Shown: in pieces, positions 7,946-16,965 of the stretch | Layout: the number at the start of each line of letters is the position of its first letter | Numbering within the stretch: position 1 is the first letter of the stretch | Source: Litorisediminicola beolgyonensis | GTDB lineage: Bacteria; Pseudomonadota; Alphaproteobacteria; Rhodobacterales; Rhodobacteraceae | DNA: 64,000 nt | Direction: 5' to 3' | NCBI RefSeq assembly: GCF_042679605.1 | Contig: NZ_JBHTMU010000009.1 | Location: 1 to 64,000 of the forward strand | Notes under the pieces: model-generated | The model's database searches: none | The model's input: the letters and a program-made list of their open reading frames with translations, nothing else | What the model was told of the DNA's origin: nothing | Position numbers and translations under genes: made by a program

Positions 7946-10900
7946 GGCGATCTCTGACGCGCCTTACGAGGTCGCGATCCTGACGCTGGACGCCCATGCC
8001 GCCGGACCGGTGGCGCGGGCGGGTCAGCGGCTGGCAGTGGAGTTTCCGGGCCTGCGGCTGACGGTCCATGCGGCGGCGGAATGGGGCGAGTGCCCCGAGG
8101 CGCTGGAGGCCGCGCTGACGGGTCTGGCGCGCGCCGACATGGTGATCGCGAACCTGCTTTTCCTGGAAGAGCATATCCGGCCGGTCCTGCCGGTTCTCGA
8201 GGCGCGGCGCGCGGAAATGGATGCGCTGGTCGGCGTTATCGCGGATGCCGCGGTCGTGAAGCTGACGCGGATGGGGTCGCTCGACATGGCGCGGCCTGAA
8301 AGCGCCACGATGGCGCTGTTGAAGCGTCTGCGCGGGTCGTCGAAGCCGTCCACCGAGAGCGGCGCGAAGAAGATGGCGATGCTGCGCCGCTTGCCGCGCA
8401 TCCTCAAGCTGATCCCGGGCAAGGCGCAGGATCTGCGAGCCTGGTTCCTCTGCATGCAATACTGGCTCGGCGGCTCGGACGAAAATGTCGAGGCGATGAT
8501 CCGCTTCCTGATTGGCCGTTATGCTTCGCGCCCAGAGTGGCGCGGCGGCTCGGCGCCCGAGCCCCAGGAGTATCCTGATACCGGTCTCTACCACCCCGAT
8601 CTGCCGGGCCGGATCACGACCGATGCCGCGGCGCTGCCCGGGACGGAGGGTGCGGCAGGCAGCGTCGGCCTCCTGATGATGCGCTCTTACGTGCTCTCGG
8701 GCGACACCGCCCATTACGACGCGGTCATTCGCGGCTTCGAGGCGCGCGGCGTCCGGGTCATCCCGGCCTTCGCGGGCGGGCTCGACGGGCGTCCGGCGAT
8801 CGAGGCCTATTTTCGCGGGCCCGAGGGCGCGCGTGTCGATGCGCTGGTGTCCCTGACCGGGTTCAGTCTGGTGGGCGGGCCCGCCTATAACGACAACGCC
8901 GCCGCGGTGGAGATCCTCGCCGAGTTGGATCTGCCTTACGTCGCGGCGCATCCTCTGGAGTTCCAGACGCTCGGGCAATGGGCGGCGAGCGCCCAGGGGC
9001 TCGGGCCGATCGAGACCACCATGCTGATCGCGCTTCCCGAGCTTGACGGGGCGGTCTGCCCGACGGTCTTTGCGGGACGACACGGACCGGACGGTTGTGG
9101 GGGATGCGCGCGCGCCTGTCGTCCCGGAGCCGAGGAGCGGGCGATGGCGCCCTGCCCGGAGCGGGTCGAGACATTGGTGGCGCGGGTCGCGAAGATGGTG
9201 GCGCTCCGCCGCAAGGCGCGGGCCGAGGCGCGGGTGGCGGTGGTGCTCTTCGGCTTTCCGCCGAATGCCGGGGCCGCGGGCACGGCGGCCTATCTCGACG
9301 TGTTCGAGAGCCTCTGGAACGTGCTCTCGGCGATGCGCGCGCGGGGCTATGAGGTGGCGCTGCCCGGCGATGTGGCCGCGCTACGCGCTGCGGTCCTGGG
9401 CGGCAATGCCGCGCAGTTCGGCCAGGAGGCAAATATCTGCGCGCATGTGCCCGCCGAGGAGATCGTCGCCAATTGCGCCTGGCTCGACGAGGTCGAGGCC
9501 GCCTGGGGGCCTGCGCCGGGGCGCATCCAGTCCGATGGGCGCGGCGTCTTCGTTCTAGGTCAGCAGTTCGGCAATGTGTTCGTGGGCCTGCAGCCGGGCT
9601 TCGGGGTCGAGGGCGATCCGATGCGGCTGCTCTTCGAGCGCAGCTTCGCGCCGACCCACGCCTTCGTGGGATTCTACGACTGGATCCGCAGGCGCTTCGG
9701 CGCGGATGCGGTTCTGCATTTCGGCATGCACGGGGCGCTCGAGTTCATGCCGGGTCGGCAGGCGGGGATGGGTCCGGGCGACTGGCCCGACCGGCTGATC
9801 GGCGATCTGCCGAATGTGTATCTTTATGCCGCGAACAACCCCTCGGAGGCGACGCTCGCGAAGCGCCGCTCGGGGGCTGTCACGGTCACCCATCTGACGC
9901 CGCCCCTGGCGCAGGCCGGTCTCTACAAGGGGATGATGGAGCTGAAAGAGAGCCTGACGCGCTGGCGCGGGCTGGCCCCGGGCGATGCGCGCGACGGGGA
10001 GTTGCGCGCGCTGATCTCCGAGCAGGCCGCGGCCGTGGATATGGCGGGCGCGCCCGAGGATCTCTGGCTGCGTCTTCTAGAGACCGAAGAGGCGCTGATC
10101 CCGGAGGGTCTGCACATCGTGGGGCGGGAGATCGCCCCGGAGGTCCAGGCGGACTACCTGTCCCATTTCGAGGAATCCGAGCGGGCGGAGGCGGCGCGGA
10201 TTGCGCTGGGCGGCTCCGGCGAGATCGACGGGATCCTCGCGGCGCTCGAAGCGCGGTTCGTGAAACCGGTGCCGGGCGGGGACCTGATCCGCAGCCCCGA
10301 GATCCTGCCGACCGGGCGCAATATCCACGCCTTCGACCCGTTCCGCATGCCCACCGCCTTTGCGATGGAAGAGGGGCGGCGGCAGGCGGCGCTGCTTCTG
10401 GAGACCCACGGTCAGGTGCCGCGCTCGGTTGCGCTTGTGCTCTGGGGGTCGGACAATATCAAGTCGGACGGCGCGCCCCTGGCGCAGGCCCTGGCGCTGA
10501 TCGGCGCGGTGCCGCGCTTCGACAGTTTCGGGCGGTTGTCAGGGGCGGATCTCGTGCCGCTCGACGCGCTCGGGCGGCCGCGGATCGACGTGGTGATGAC
10601 GCTCTCGGGCATTTTCCGCGATCTTCTGCCGCTCCAGACCCGGATGCTGGCGGAGGCGGCGTTGAAGGCGGCGCAGGCGGATGAGCCGCGCGAGATGAAC
10701 TTCGTGAAGGCCCATGCCGAGGATTACGCGGCGAGTGCCGGCGTGTCGCTCGAGAAGGCCGCGCTGCGCGTCTTCTCGAATGCCGAAGGGGCCTATGGGT
10801 CGAACGTGAACCAGCTTGTCGAGAGCTCGTCCTTCGGTGACGAGGATGAGCTGGCCGATGCCTACGAGGCGCGGAAGAGCTGGGCCTATGGGCCGAACGG

Positions 10901-11486
10901 CAAGGCGCAGGCCAATCCCGCGCTCTTGCAGCAGGCGCTGCGCGATGTGGAACTGGCCTATCAGAACCTGGAATCGGTCGAGCTGGGCGTCACGACGGTC
11001 GACCATTACTTCGACACGCTGGGCGGCATCTCGCGGGCGGTCAAGCGGGCGCGGGGCGAAGAGGCGGCGGTCTATATCTCCGACACCACCCGTGGCGCGG
11101 GCAAGGTGCGGACGCTGTCGGACCAGGTGGCGCTCGAGACCCGGAGCCGGGCGCTCAATCCGAAATGGTTCGAGGGCATGCTCCGGCATGGGTCGGAGGG
11201 CGTGCGCCAGATCGAGGCGGCCTTCACCAACACGATGGGCTGGTCGGCGACGACCGGGGGCGTGGAGCCCTGGGTTTACCAGCGGCTTTCGGAAACCTTC
11301 GTGCTCGACGCGGAGATGCGTGCGCGATTGTCGGCGCTGAACCCGGTGGCGTCGAGCCGGATGGCGAACCGGCTCCTCGAGGCCTCGGACCGGAGTTACT
11401 GGGCGCCGGACGCGGAGACGCTGGCGGCGCTGGAAGCGGCGGCGGATGCGCTGGAAGACCGGATGGAAGGGGTGGCGGCGGAATGA
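7935..11486 (+). CDS. bchH: magnesium chelatase subunit H (BchH)
   Basis: BchH is the large porphyrin-binding subunit of Mg-chelatase, which inserts Mg into protoporphyrin IX together with BchI and BchD (not in this window). The product is 1183 aa, normal for the family, from the ATG at 7935 (MRDEAISDAPYEV) inside the end of bchB. Recognisable CobN/BchH stretches include HFGMHGALEFMPGRQ, LYAANNPSEATLAKRR and GSNVNQLVESSSFGDEDEL. It is followed by the only sizeable spacer of the bch operon (169 bases), which holds copy C of the repeat. Confidence 0.97.
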   Translation: MRDEAISDAPYEVAILTLDAHAAGPVARAGQRLAVEFPGLRLTVHAAAEWGECPEALEAALTGLARADMVIANLLFLEEHIRPVLPVLEARRAEMDALVGVIADAAVVKLTRMGSLDMARPESATMALLKRLRGSSKPSTESGAKKMAMLRRLPRILKLIPGKAQDLRAWFLCMQYWLGGSDENVEAMIRFLIGRYASRPEWRGGSAPEPQEYPDTGLYHPDLPGRITTDAAALPGTEGAAGSVGLLMMRSYVLSGDTAHYDAVIRGFEARGVRVIPAFAGGLDGRPAIEAYFRGPEGARVDALVSLTGFSLVGGPAYNDNAAAVEILAELDLPYVAAHPLEFQTLGQWAASAQGLGPIETTMLIALPELDGAVCPTVFAGRHGPDGCGGCARACRPGAEERAMAPCPERVETLVARVAKMVALRRKARAEARVAVVLFGFPPNAGAAGTAAYLDVFESLWNVLSAMRARGYEVALPGDVAALRAAVLGGNAAQFGQEANICAHVPAEEIVANCAWLDEVEAAWGPAPGRIQSDGRGVFVLGQQFGNVFVGLQPGFGVEGDPMRLLFERSFAPTHAFVGFYDWIRRRFGADAVLHFGMHGALEFMPGRQAGMGPGDWPDRLIGDLPNVYLYAANNPSEATLAKRRSGAVTVTHLTPPLAQAGLYKGMMELKESLTRWRGLAPGDARDGELRALISEQAAAVDMAGAPEDLWLRLLETEEALIPEGLHIVGREIAPEVQADYLSHFEESERAEAARIALGGSGEIDGILAALEARFVKPVPGGDLIRSPEILPTGRNIHAFDPFRMPTAFAMEEGRRQAALLLETHGQVPRSVALVLWGSDNIKSDGAPLAQALALIGAVPRFDSFGRLSGADLVPLDALGRPRIDVVMTLSGIFRDLLPLQTRMLAEAALKAAQADEPREMNFVKAHAEDYAASAGVSLEKAALRVFSNAEGAYGSNVNQLVESSSFGDEDELADAYEARKSWAYGPNGKAQANPALLQQALRDVELAYQNLESVELGVTTVDHYFDTLGGISRAVKRARGEEAAVYISDTTRGAGKVRTLSDQVALETRSRALNPKWFEGMLRHGSEGVRQIEAAFTNTMGWSATTGGVEPWVYQRLSETFVLDAEMRARLSALNPVASSRMANRLLEASDRSYWAPDAETLAALEAAADALEDRMEGVAAE

Positions 11487-11597
11487 GCGGGACCCTTTCA
11501 GGACGCCGGATCGGCGCTCGGGCTTACGCCCCTCGCCCCGCCCGCCGTCCCGTGGGCGCAAGGCTCCGGGGCGCGGCGCGCGGGCGGTCAGCGGTTT

Positions 11598-11619
11598 TGC
11601 GTATTTGGAAAAAGAAGAA
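11598..11619 (+). repeat. short dispersed repeat, copy C (bchH-bchL spacer)
   Basis: Third copy of the 22-base core, lying 36 bases upstream of the bchL ATG. With copy A it shares a 25-base match including the preceding TTT. The bchL ribosome binding site (GGAAAGG, 11641-11647) lies downstream of it. Confidence 0.85.
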
Positions 11620-11655
11620 ACATGCGGGGCTGTGCTTCGCGGAAAGGTTGGCGCG

Positions 11656-12621
11656 ATGAGCCCGCTCGATCACAAGCAACCCCCGGCCCGGCGTGCGGCG
11701 CTGCGCGAGGCGGCGGGTCTCGAAGCGCGGCGGGTCCAGAGCCCGCCGGTGCTGCGCGGCCAGGATGGCGAGGGCTCGGTGCAGGTGCACCAGGATGCCG
11801 ATGCTCGGATCGACGGGGCCAAGGTGTTCTCGGTCTATGGCAAGGGCGGCATCGGCAAGTCGACCACCTCGTCGAACCTCTCGGCGGCGTTTTCGACGCT
11901 CGGTCACCGGGTTCTGCAGATCGGCTGTGACCCGAAGCATGACAGCACCTTCACCCTGACCGGTCAGCTGCAGCCAACGGTGATCGACATCCTGAAGGAG
12001 GTGGATTTCCACGCCGAGGAGCTTCGGCCCGAGGATTTCGTGACCGAAGGCTTCAACGGCGTGAAATGCGTCGAGGCGGGCGGGCCGCCCGCCGGGACCG
12101 GCTGCGGCGGCTACGTGGTCGGGCAGACGGTGAAGCTTCTGAAGCAGCATCACATGCTGGAAGAAACCGACGTGGTGATCTTCGACGTGCTGGGCGACGT
12201 GGTCTGCGGCGGGTTCGCGGCGCCGCTCCAGCATGCGGACCGGGCGGTGATCGTGACCGCAAACGATTTCGATTCGATCTACGCGATGAACCGGATCATC
12301 GCCGCGGTGCAGGCCAAGTCGGCCAATTATAAGGTGCGGCTCGCGGGCTGCGTGGCGAACCGGTCGAAGGACACCGATGAGGTCGACCGCTTCTGCGACC
12401 GGGTCGGGTTCAAGCGCATCGCGCACATGCCGGATTACGACGCGATCCGGCGCTCGCGGCTGAAGAAGAAGACGCTGTTCGAGATGGAGGACGAGGAGGA
12501 CATCGTCGCCGCCCGTGTCGAATATGTGCGGCTGGCGGAGCGGCTGATGGCGGGCACCGATCCGCTGGCACCGCAGCCGCTGCCCGATCGCGAGATCTTC
12601 GAGCTTCTGGGGTTCGATTGA
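11656..12621 (+). CDS. bchL: light-independent protochlorophyllide reductase iron protein (BchL)
   Basis: BchL is the NifH-like ATP-dependent electron donor to BchNB. The protein is 321 aa from the ATG at 11656, chosen for its GGAAAGG ribosome binding site and the family N-terminus (MSPLDHKQPP). It has a P-loop (GKGGIGKSTTSSN) and two cluster-ligand cysteine regions (GTGCGGYVV and VVCGGFAAP). A longer open frame reaches upstream to 11446 but overlaps bchH and contains repeat copy C. Its stop overlaps the bchM start by one base. Confidence 0.97.
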   Translation: MSPLDHKQPPARRAALREAAGLEARRVQSPPVLRGQDGEGSVQVHQDADARIDGAKVFSVYGKGGIGKSTTSSNLSAAFSTLGHRVLQIGCDPKHDSTFTLTGQLQPTVIDILKEVDFHAEELRPEDFVTEGFNGVKCVEAGGPPAGTGCGGYVVGQTVKLLKQHHMLEETDVVIFDVLGDVVCGGFAAPLQHADRAVIVTANDFDSIYAMNRIIAAVQAKSANYKVRLAGCVANRSKDTDEVDRFCDRVGFKRIAHMPDYDAIRRSRLKKKTLFEMEDEEDIVAARVEYVRLAERLMAGTDPLAPQPLPDREIFELLGFD

Positions 12622-13283
12622 TGAGCTACGAGCTGACCCGTTCCCGCGTCGAGACCTATTTCGACCGAACCGCGACCCGGACCTGGGAGCGTCTGACCTC
12701 GGACGCGCCGGTGAGCCGCATTCGCGAGACGGTGCGGGCCGGGCGCGAGGCGATGCGGGCGACGCTCCTGGCCGCGCTGCCGGAGGATCTGGCGGGCGCG
12801 CGGGTTCTGGACGCTGGGTGCGGCGCGGGGCCTCTGACTGTCGAGCTTGCCGCGCGTGGGGCCGAGGTGGTGGCGGTGGATATCTCGCCCGCGCTTCTCG
12901 AGATCGCCGCGCGGCGGCTGCCCGAGGCCTATGGGACCCGTGTGCGCTTCGTCGCCGGGGACATGCTGGCCAGCGATCTGGGCGGCTTCGATCATGTCGT
13001 GGCGATGGACTCGCTCATCTATTACCGCGAGTCCGATATCGCCGAGGCGGTCGAGGGGTTGGCGGCGCGCACGTCCGGGTCGGTGCTGTTCACGGTGGCG
13101 CCCAGGACTCGGGCGCTGATGGCGATGTGGTATGCGGGCAAGCTTTTCCCGCGCGGCGATCGCTCGCCGGTGATGGTGCCGCATGAGCCCGCGCGGCTGG
13201 CTCGGCGCATCCCCGGTCTTGCCGATCTCGGGCGGGTGTCGCGGGGCTTCTATATCAGCCACGCGCTGGAGCTTGCCAGATGA
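12621..13283 (+). CDS. bchM: Mg-protoporphyrin IX O-methyltransferase (BchM)
   Basis: BchM transfers a methyl group from S-adenosylmethionine to the C13 propionate of Mg-protoporphyrin IX, making the substrate of AcsF. The product is 220 aa. The SAM-binding motif I (VLDAGCGAGPL) sits near residue 62, followed by the acidic loop VVAVDIS. The start ATG overlaps the bchL stop (TGATG), and the gene overlaps lhaA as ATGA. Confidence 0.95.
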   Translation: MSYELTRSRVETYFDRTATRTWERLTSDAPVSRIRETVRAGREAMRATLLAALPEDLAGARVLDAGCGAGPLTVELAARGAEVVAVDISPALLEIAARRLPEAYGTRVRFVAGDMLASDLGGFDHVVAMDSLIYYRESDIAEAVEGLAARTSGSVLFTVAPRTRALMAMWYAGKLFPRGDRSPVMVPHEPARLARRIPGLADLGRVSRGFYISHALELAR

Positions 13284-14707
13284 GCGGATTGGCCCGCATA
13301 TCCCGGCGCTTCCTGCCCTTTGCGGATGCGGCCTCGGACGAGTTGCCGCTGGGCCAGCTTCTGCGGCTGGCGCTGTTCCAGGTCTCGGTCGGCATGGCGA
13401 CGGTGATGCTTTTGGGCACGCTCAACCGCGTCATGATCGTCGAGCTGTCGGTTCCGGCGACCATCGTCGCGACGATGATCGCGCTGCCGGTGTTGATCGC
13501 GCCGTTCCGGGCGCTCCTGGGGTTCCGGTCGGACACGCACCGGTCGGCCATCGGCTGGAAGCGGGTGCCCTATCTCTGGTTCGGATCGCTCTGGCAGATG
13601 GGCGGTCTGGCGGTGATGCCCTTCGCGCTCCTGGTGCTCGGGGGCGATACCGTCCACGAAGTGCCTTTCGCGGGCGAGGTGCTGGCGGCTCTTGCGTTCC
13701 TCATGACCGGGCTCGGGTTGCACATGACCCAGACCGCCGGCCTCGCGCTGGCGTCGGATCGGGCCACGGACGAGACGCGGCCGCGGGTGGTTGCGCTTCT
13801 CTACGTGATGTTCCTAGTGGGCATGGGCGTCTCGGCGCTGGTGATCGGCTGGCTGCTCAGCGATTACAGCGACCTGCGGCTAATCCGCGTGGTGCAGGGC
13901 GCGGCTGTCGCCGGTGTGGCGCTGAACCTCGTCGCGCTCTGGAAGCAAGAGCGCGTCCGTCCGATGAGCGCCGCCGAGCGTGCCGCGCCGCGGCCGAAGT
14001 TCCGCGACGCCTGGGCGGATTTCGCGCGGGGCGGTGTCGCCGGGCGGCTGATCGCGGTGGTCTTCCTGGGCACCATGGCCTTCAACATGCAGGACGTACT
14101 GCTCGAGCCTTACGGCGGCGAGATTCTCGGCCTGTCGGTCAGCGCCACGACACTCCTGACCGCGCTTTGGGCCGCCGGGGCGCTCTGCGGCTTCGCGCTG
14201 GCGGCGCGGATGCTGGCGCGGCGGGCGAATATCTACCGGATGGCCGCGCTGGGCGTGCTGGTCGGCATCGTCGCCTTCTCGCTGGTGATCTTCGCCGCTC
14301 CGATGGGCTCGACGGTCCTCTTCTTCGCGGGCGCGGGGCTGATCGGCTTCGGCGGCGGCTATTTTGCGATCTCGACGCTGACCGCCGCGATGACCATGCC
14401 GGCCGAAGGCCTGGCGGGCCGGGGTCTTGCGCTGGGCGCCTGGGGCGCGGCGCAGGCGACCGCGGCGGGGCTGTCGACGGCCATTGGCGGGGCGACCCGC
14501 GACTGGGTCAACTTCCACGGGCTGGCCGGGGACCTCGGCGCGGCGCTCAACGATCCGGCCACGGGCTACTCGGTGGTCTACCACGCCGAGATCGGCCTTC
14601 TCTTCATCACTCTGGCGGCGCTTGGACCTCTGGTCACGCGGACCCGCCGCCCGACCGCAGGGGAGGAGCCCGCCTCGGGCTTCGGCCTCGCGGACTTCCC
14701 GACATGA
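13280..14707 (+). CDS. lhaA: light-harvesting 1 assembly protein LhaA (PucC family)
   Basis: LhaA is a 12-helix major-facilitator-type protein needed for assembly of the LH1 antenna. The protein is 475 aa with many hydrophobic segments and the family stretch GFRSDTHRSAIGWKRVPYLW near residue 75. It sits between bchM and puhA, as in other Rhodobacteraceae. It is a paralogue of the PucC-like gene at 1-1126. Confidence 0.93.
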   Translation: MSGLARISRRFLPFADAASDELPLGQLLRLALFQVSVGMATVMLLGTLNRVMIVELSVPATIVATMIALPVLIAPFRALLGFRSDTHRSAIGWKRVPYLWFGSLWQMGGLAVMPFALLVLGGDTVHEVPFAGEVLAALAFLMTGLGLHMTQTAGLALASDRATDETRPRVVALLYVMFLVGMGVSALVIGWLLSDYSDLRLIRVVQGAAVAGVALNLVALWKQERVRPMSAAERAAPRPKFRDAWADFARGGVAGRLIAVVFLGTMAFNMQDVLLEPYGGEILGLSVSATTLLTALWAAGALCGFALAARMLARRANIYRMAALGVLVGIVAFSLVIFAAPMGSTVLFFAGAGLIGFGGGYFAISTLTAAMTMPAEGLAGRGLALGAWGAAQATAAGLSTAIGGATRDWVNFHGLAGDLGAALNDPATGYSVVYHAEIGLLFITLAALGPLVTRTRRPTAGEEPASGFGLADFPT

Positions 14708-14730
14708 GCCGACCCTAGGAGGAGCACGCC

Positions 14731-15504
14731 ATGACTGAAGACTACATCCTCGGAAACACCGACCTCGCGAGCCTCGCGCTCTGGATCTTCTTCTTCTTCT
14801 TCGTCGGGCTGGTCATCTACCTGCAGCGCGAAAACCAGCGCGAGGGATATCCGCTGGTCGACGATGACGGCAGCCAGGCCGATGCCGGTGGCGTCTTCCC
14901 GGTGCCGGACGACAAGACCTTCATCCTGCCGCATGGCCGTGGCGAGAAGAGCGTGCCCTCGGGCCAGAACCCCGACCGCACCGATCTGCCCCTGGCGCGC
15001 GCGTTCGAGAGCGGCGGGTTCCCCTGGGACCCCACGGGCGATGCGCTGGCCGCGGGTGTCGGCCCGGGCTCCTGGTGTCCGCGGGCCGACGAGGCCGAGT
15101 TCGACGGCCATGGTTCGCCGAAGATCGTGCCGATGGAATCGGAGGAAGAGTTCCACGTCTCCGCGGGCTTCGATCCGCGCGGGCTGCCGGTGGTCTCGGG
15201 CGATGGCAAGACCGTCGGTATGGTCACCGACATGTGGATCGACAAGCCCGAACAGCTGGTGCGCTACCTGCAGATCGAGCTCGACGGCACGCTTGGCGCG
15301 GGCACCCGGCTCGTGCCGATGGGCTTCGCGCGCATCTGGTTCGGCAAGGTGATCGTCAAATCGCTCTTCGCCGACCAGTTCGAAGGCGTTCCGATGACGG
15401 CCAGTTCACGGCAGGTCACCAAACTCGAGGAAGAGAAGATCTCGGCCTTCTATGGCGGTGGGACGCTCTATGCCACGGAAGCCCGGCTGAACCCGCAGCT
15501 CTGA
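14731..15504 (+). CDS. puhA: photosynthetic reaction centre H subunit (PuhA)
   Basis: PuhA caps the cytoplasmic face of the reaction centre and shapes proton delivery to quinone B. The 257-aa protein has one N-terminal membrane helix (LASLALWIFFFFFVGLVIYL) followed by a PRC-barrel cytoplasmic domain. A strong AGGAGGAGC ribosome binding site precedes the ATG. The gene follows lhaA by 23 bases and starts the puhABC assembly module. Confidence 0.97.
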   Translation: MTEDYILGNTDLASLALWIFFFFFVGLVIYLQRENQREGYPLVDDDGSQADAGGVFPVPDDKTFILPHGRGEKSVPSGQNPDRTDLPLARAFESGGFPWDPTGDALAAGVGPGSWCPRADEAEFDGHGSPKIVPMESEEEFHVSAGFDPRGLPVVSGDGKTVGMVTDMWIDKPEQLVRYLQIELDGTLGAGTRLVPMGFARIWFGKVIVKSLFADQFEGVPMTASSRQVTKLEEEKISAFYGGGTLYATEARLNPQL

Positions 15505-15550
15505 GCCTGCCGGGACAGCTGAAGACGAGACCGCAGAGGGGGGAAGACCG

Positions 15551-16186
15551 ATGCAGCATCACGACGATTTCGCCGTAGAACCGGTGCGGGGCCTCCCCGA
15601 GGCGCCGCCCGAGGGAGAGCGCATTCTCTGGCAGGGGCGACCCGATGCCTGGGCGCTCTCGAAAGAGGCGCTGAGCCTGCCGTGGATCGCGGGATATTTC
15701 GCCCTTCTCGCGCTCTGGCGCTTCGGCACGGTCGTCGACGTGATGCCCTTCGGTCAGGCCCTGGGCTCGGCGGTGCCGTTCCTGCTTCTGAGCGGGGTGG
15801 TGCTGGGCCTTCTGGGTCTCGTGGGGTTCATCCAGTCGCGCTGCACCGTCTACACGATCACCAACCGCCGGGTGGCGATGCGGATCGGTGCCGCGCTGAC
15901 GGTGACGTTGAACATCCCCTTCGCGCAGCTCGCCAAGGCCGACCTGGCGCTGCGCAAGGACGGCACCGGAACGATCGCCTTCTCGACGATGGGCGACACC
16001 CGTCTGAGCTATCTTGTCTGCTGGCCGCATGTCCGGCCCTGGAAGCTGAACCCGATCCAGCCGGCGCTGCGCTGCATCCCCGAGGCCGAGCGTGTCGCCC
16101 GGATCCTCGCCGAAGCCGCCGAGGCGCAGGTCTCGACGCCGGTCATCTCGCGGCGCGCACCCGCCGCCGCGATGGCGGCGGAGTAA
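15551..16186 (+). CDS. puhB: reaction centre assembly protein PuhB
   Basis: PuhB is a membrane protein required for efficient reaction-centre assembly. The product is 211 aa with hydrophobic segments around residues 45-65 and 75-100 and a PH-like domain (TVYTITNRRVAMRIGAAL). A GGGGGGAAG ribosome binding site precedes the ATG. Its position after puhA and before puhC is conserved in purple bacteria. Confidence 0.92.
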   Translation: MQHHDDFAVEPVRGLPEAPPEGERILWQGRPDAWALSKEALSLPWIAGYFALLALWRFGTVVDVMPFGQALGSAVPFLLLSGVVLGLLGLVGFIQSRCTVYTITNRRVAMRIGAALTVTLNIPFAQLAKADLALRKDGTGTIAFSTMGDTRLSYLVCWPHVRPWKLNPIQPALRCIPEAERVARILAEAAEAQVSTPVISRRAPAAAMAAE

Positions 16187-16191
16187 GGGCG

Positions 16192-16653
16192 ATGTCGCGC
16201 ACCGCCGCCCCCCGCATCCGCACCTCGGGAGACGAGCTTGTCCCCGTGGTCATGGTCCGGCTCGTCTTCGCGATGATCCTTCTGTCGCTCGCGATCACCG
16301 GTTTCGCGGTCTGGAGCGGCCGCCCGCTCGAGGCGACGCCGCCCGAGAGCGCGGTGGTGTCCGAGCGCGTGCTGTTCCTGTCGGGCGATCTGTCGGGTGC
16401 TGCCCGGGTGCTCGATGCGACCGGCACGGTGATCGCCGATCTGGGCCCGCAGGAAGGCGGCTTCATCGCCGGGATCGAGCGGGTGCTGGTGCGCGAGCGG
16501 ACCAAGGCACGGGTGGCCATCGATGGCCCGATCCGGCTGATCAGGACCGAAAACGGACGGCTGGCGATCACCGATCCCAGCACCGGATGGCGCGCGGACC
16601 TCATGGGGTTCGGCGCCGACAATGCGGCGACCTTCGCCAGGCTGCTGCCGTAA
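16192..16653 (+). CDS. puhC: photosynthetic complex assembly protein PuhC
   Basis: PuhC assists reorganisation of the core antenna and reaction-centre complex. The 153-aa protein starts at the ATG at 16192, five bases after the puhB stop. One membrane helix (LVFAMILLSLAITGFAVW) is followed by a periplasmic domain (SGAARVLDATGTVIADLG). A longer open frame in the same phase overlaps puhB and is rejected as the start. Confidence 0.9.
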   Translation: MSRTAAPRIRTSGDELVPVVMVRLVFAMILLSLAITGFAVWSGRPLEATPPESAVVSERVLFLSGDLSGAARVLDATGTVIADLGPQEGGFIAGIERVLVRERTKARVAIDGPIRLIRTENGRLAITDPSTGWRADLMGFGADNAATFARLLP

Positions 16654-16668
16654 CATGGAGGGAAGACC

Positions 16669-16965
16669 ATGGGACTACTGACGAGACGACGTGAAACGGT
16701 GCCCTGCACTGTCGAGGTGAGCCATTGCTTCGAAAGCCTTCACGCGCATGTGCGCTTCGACAATGGCGCCGTGGTCCATCCCGGTGATGAAGTCACCGTC
16801 GAGGGCCCCGAGATCATGGCGCCTTTCGGCGAGATCGTGCGCGAGGCACGGCAGGCCACCATCCTGCGCGCCTCGGCGCTGGAGCGGTTCTGGACCCGCT
16901 GGACCGGTGATCTCGAGGTGATGGAGCTCTGCGAGTTCTCCTTCTCCGAGGAGGTCACGCTATGA
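16669..16965 (+). CDS. small conserved photosynthesis-cluster protein between puhC and acsF
   Basis: A 98-aa soluble protein (MGLLTRRRETVPCTVEVSH) of unknown function. A GGAGGGAAG ribosome binding site precedes it, and its stop overlaps the acsF start as ATGA, so it is clearly coupled to acsF. Rhodobacteraceae carry a small ORF at this position, sometimes called puhD, but I cannot confirm that this is the same family. No membrane segment or known motif is evident. Confidence 0.8.
   Translation: MGLLTRRRETVPCTVEVSHCFESLHAHVRFDNGAVVHPGDEVTVEGPEIMAPFGEIVREARQATILRASALERFWTRWTGDLEVMELCEFSFSEEVTL

Noticed and set aside
11446..11655. Upstream extension of bchL through the bchH-bchL spacer
   Set aside because: It overlaps the end of bchH, reads through repeat copy C and lacks a ribosome binding site, while the ATG at 11656 has GGAAAGG and the family N-terminus.
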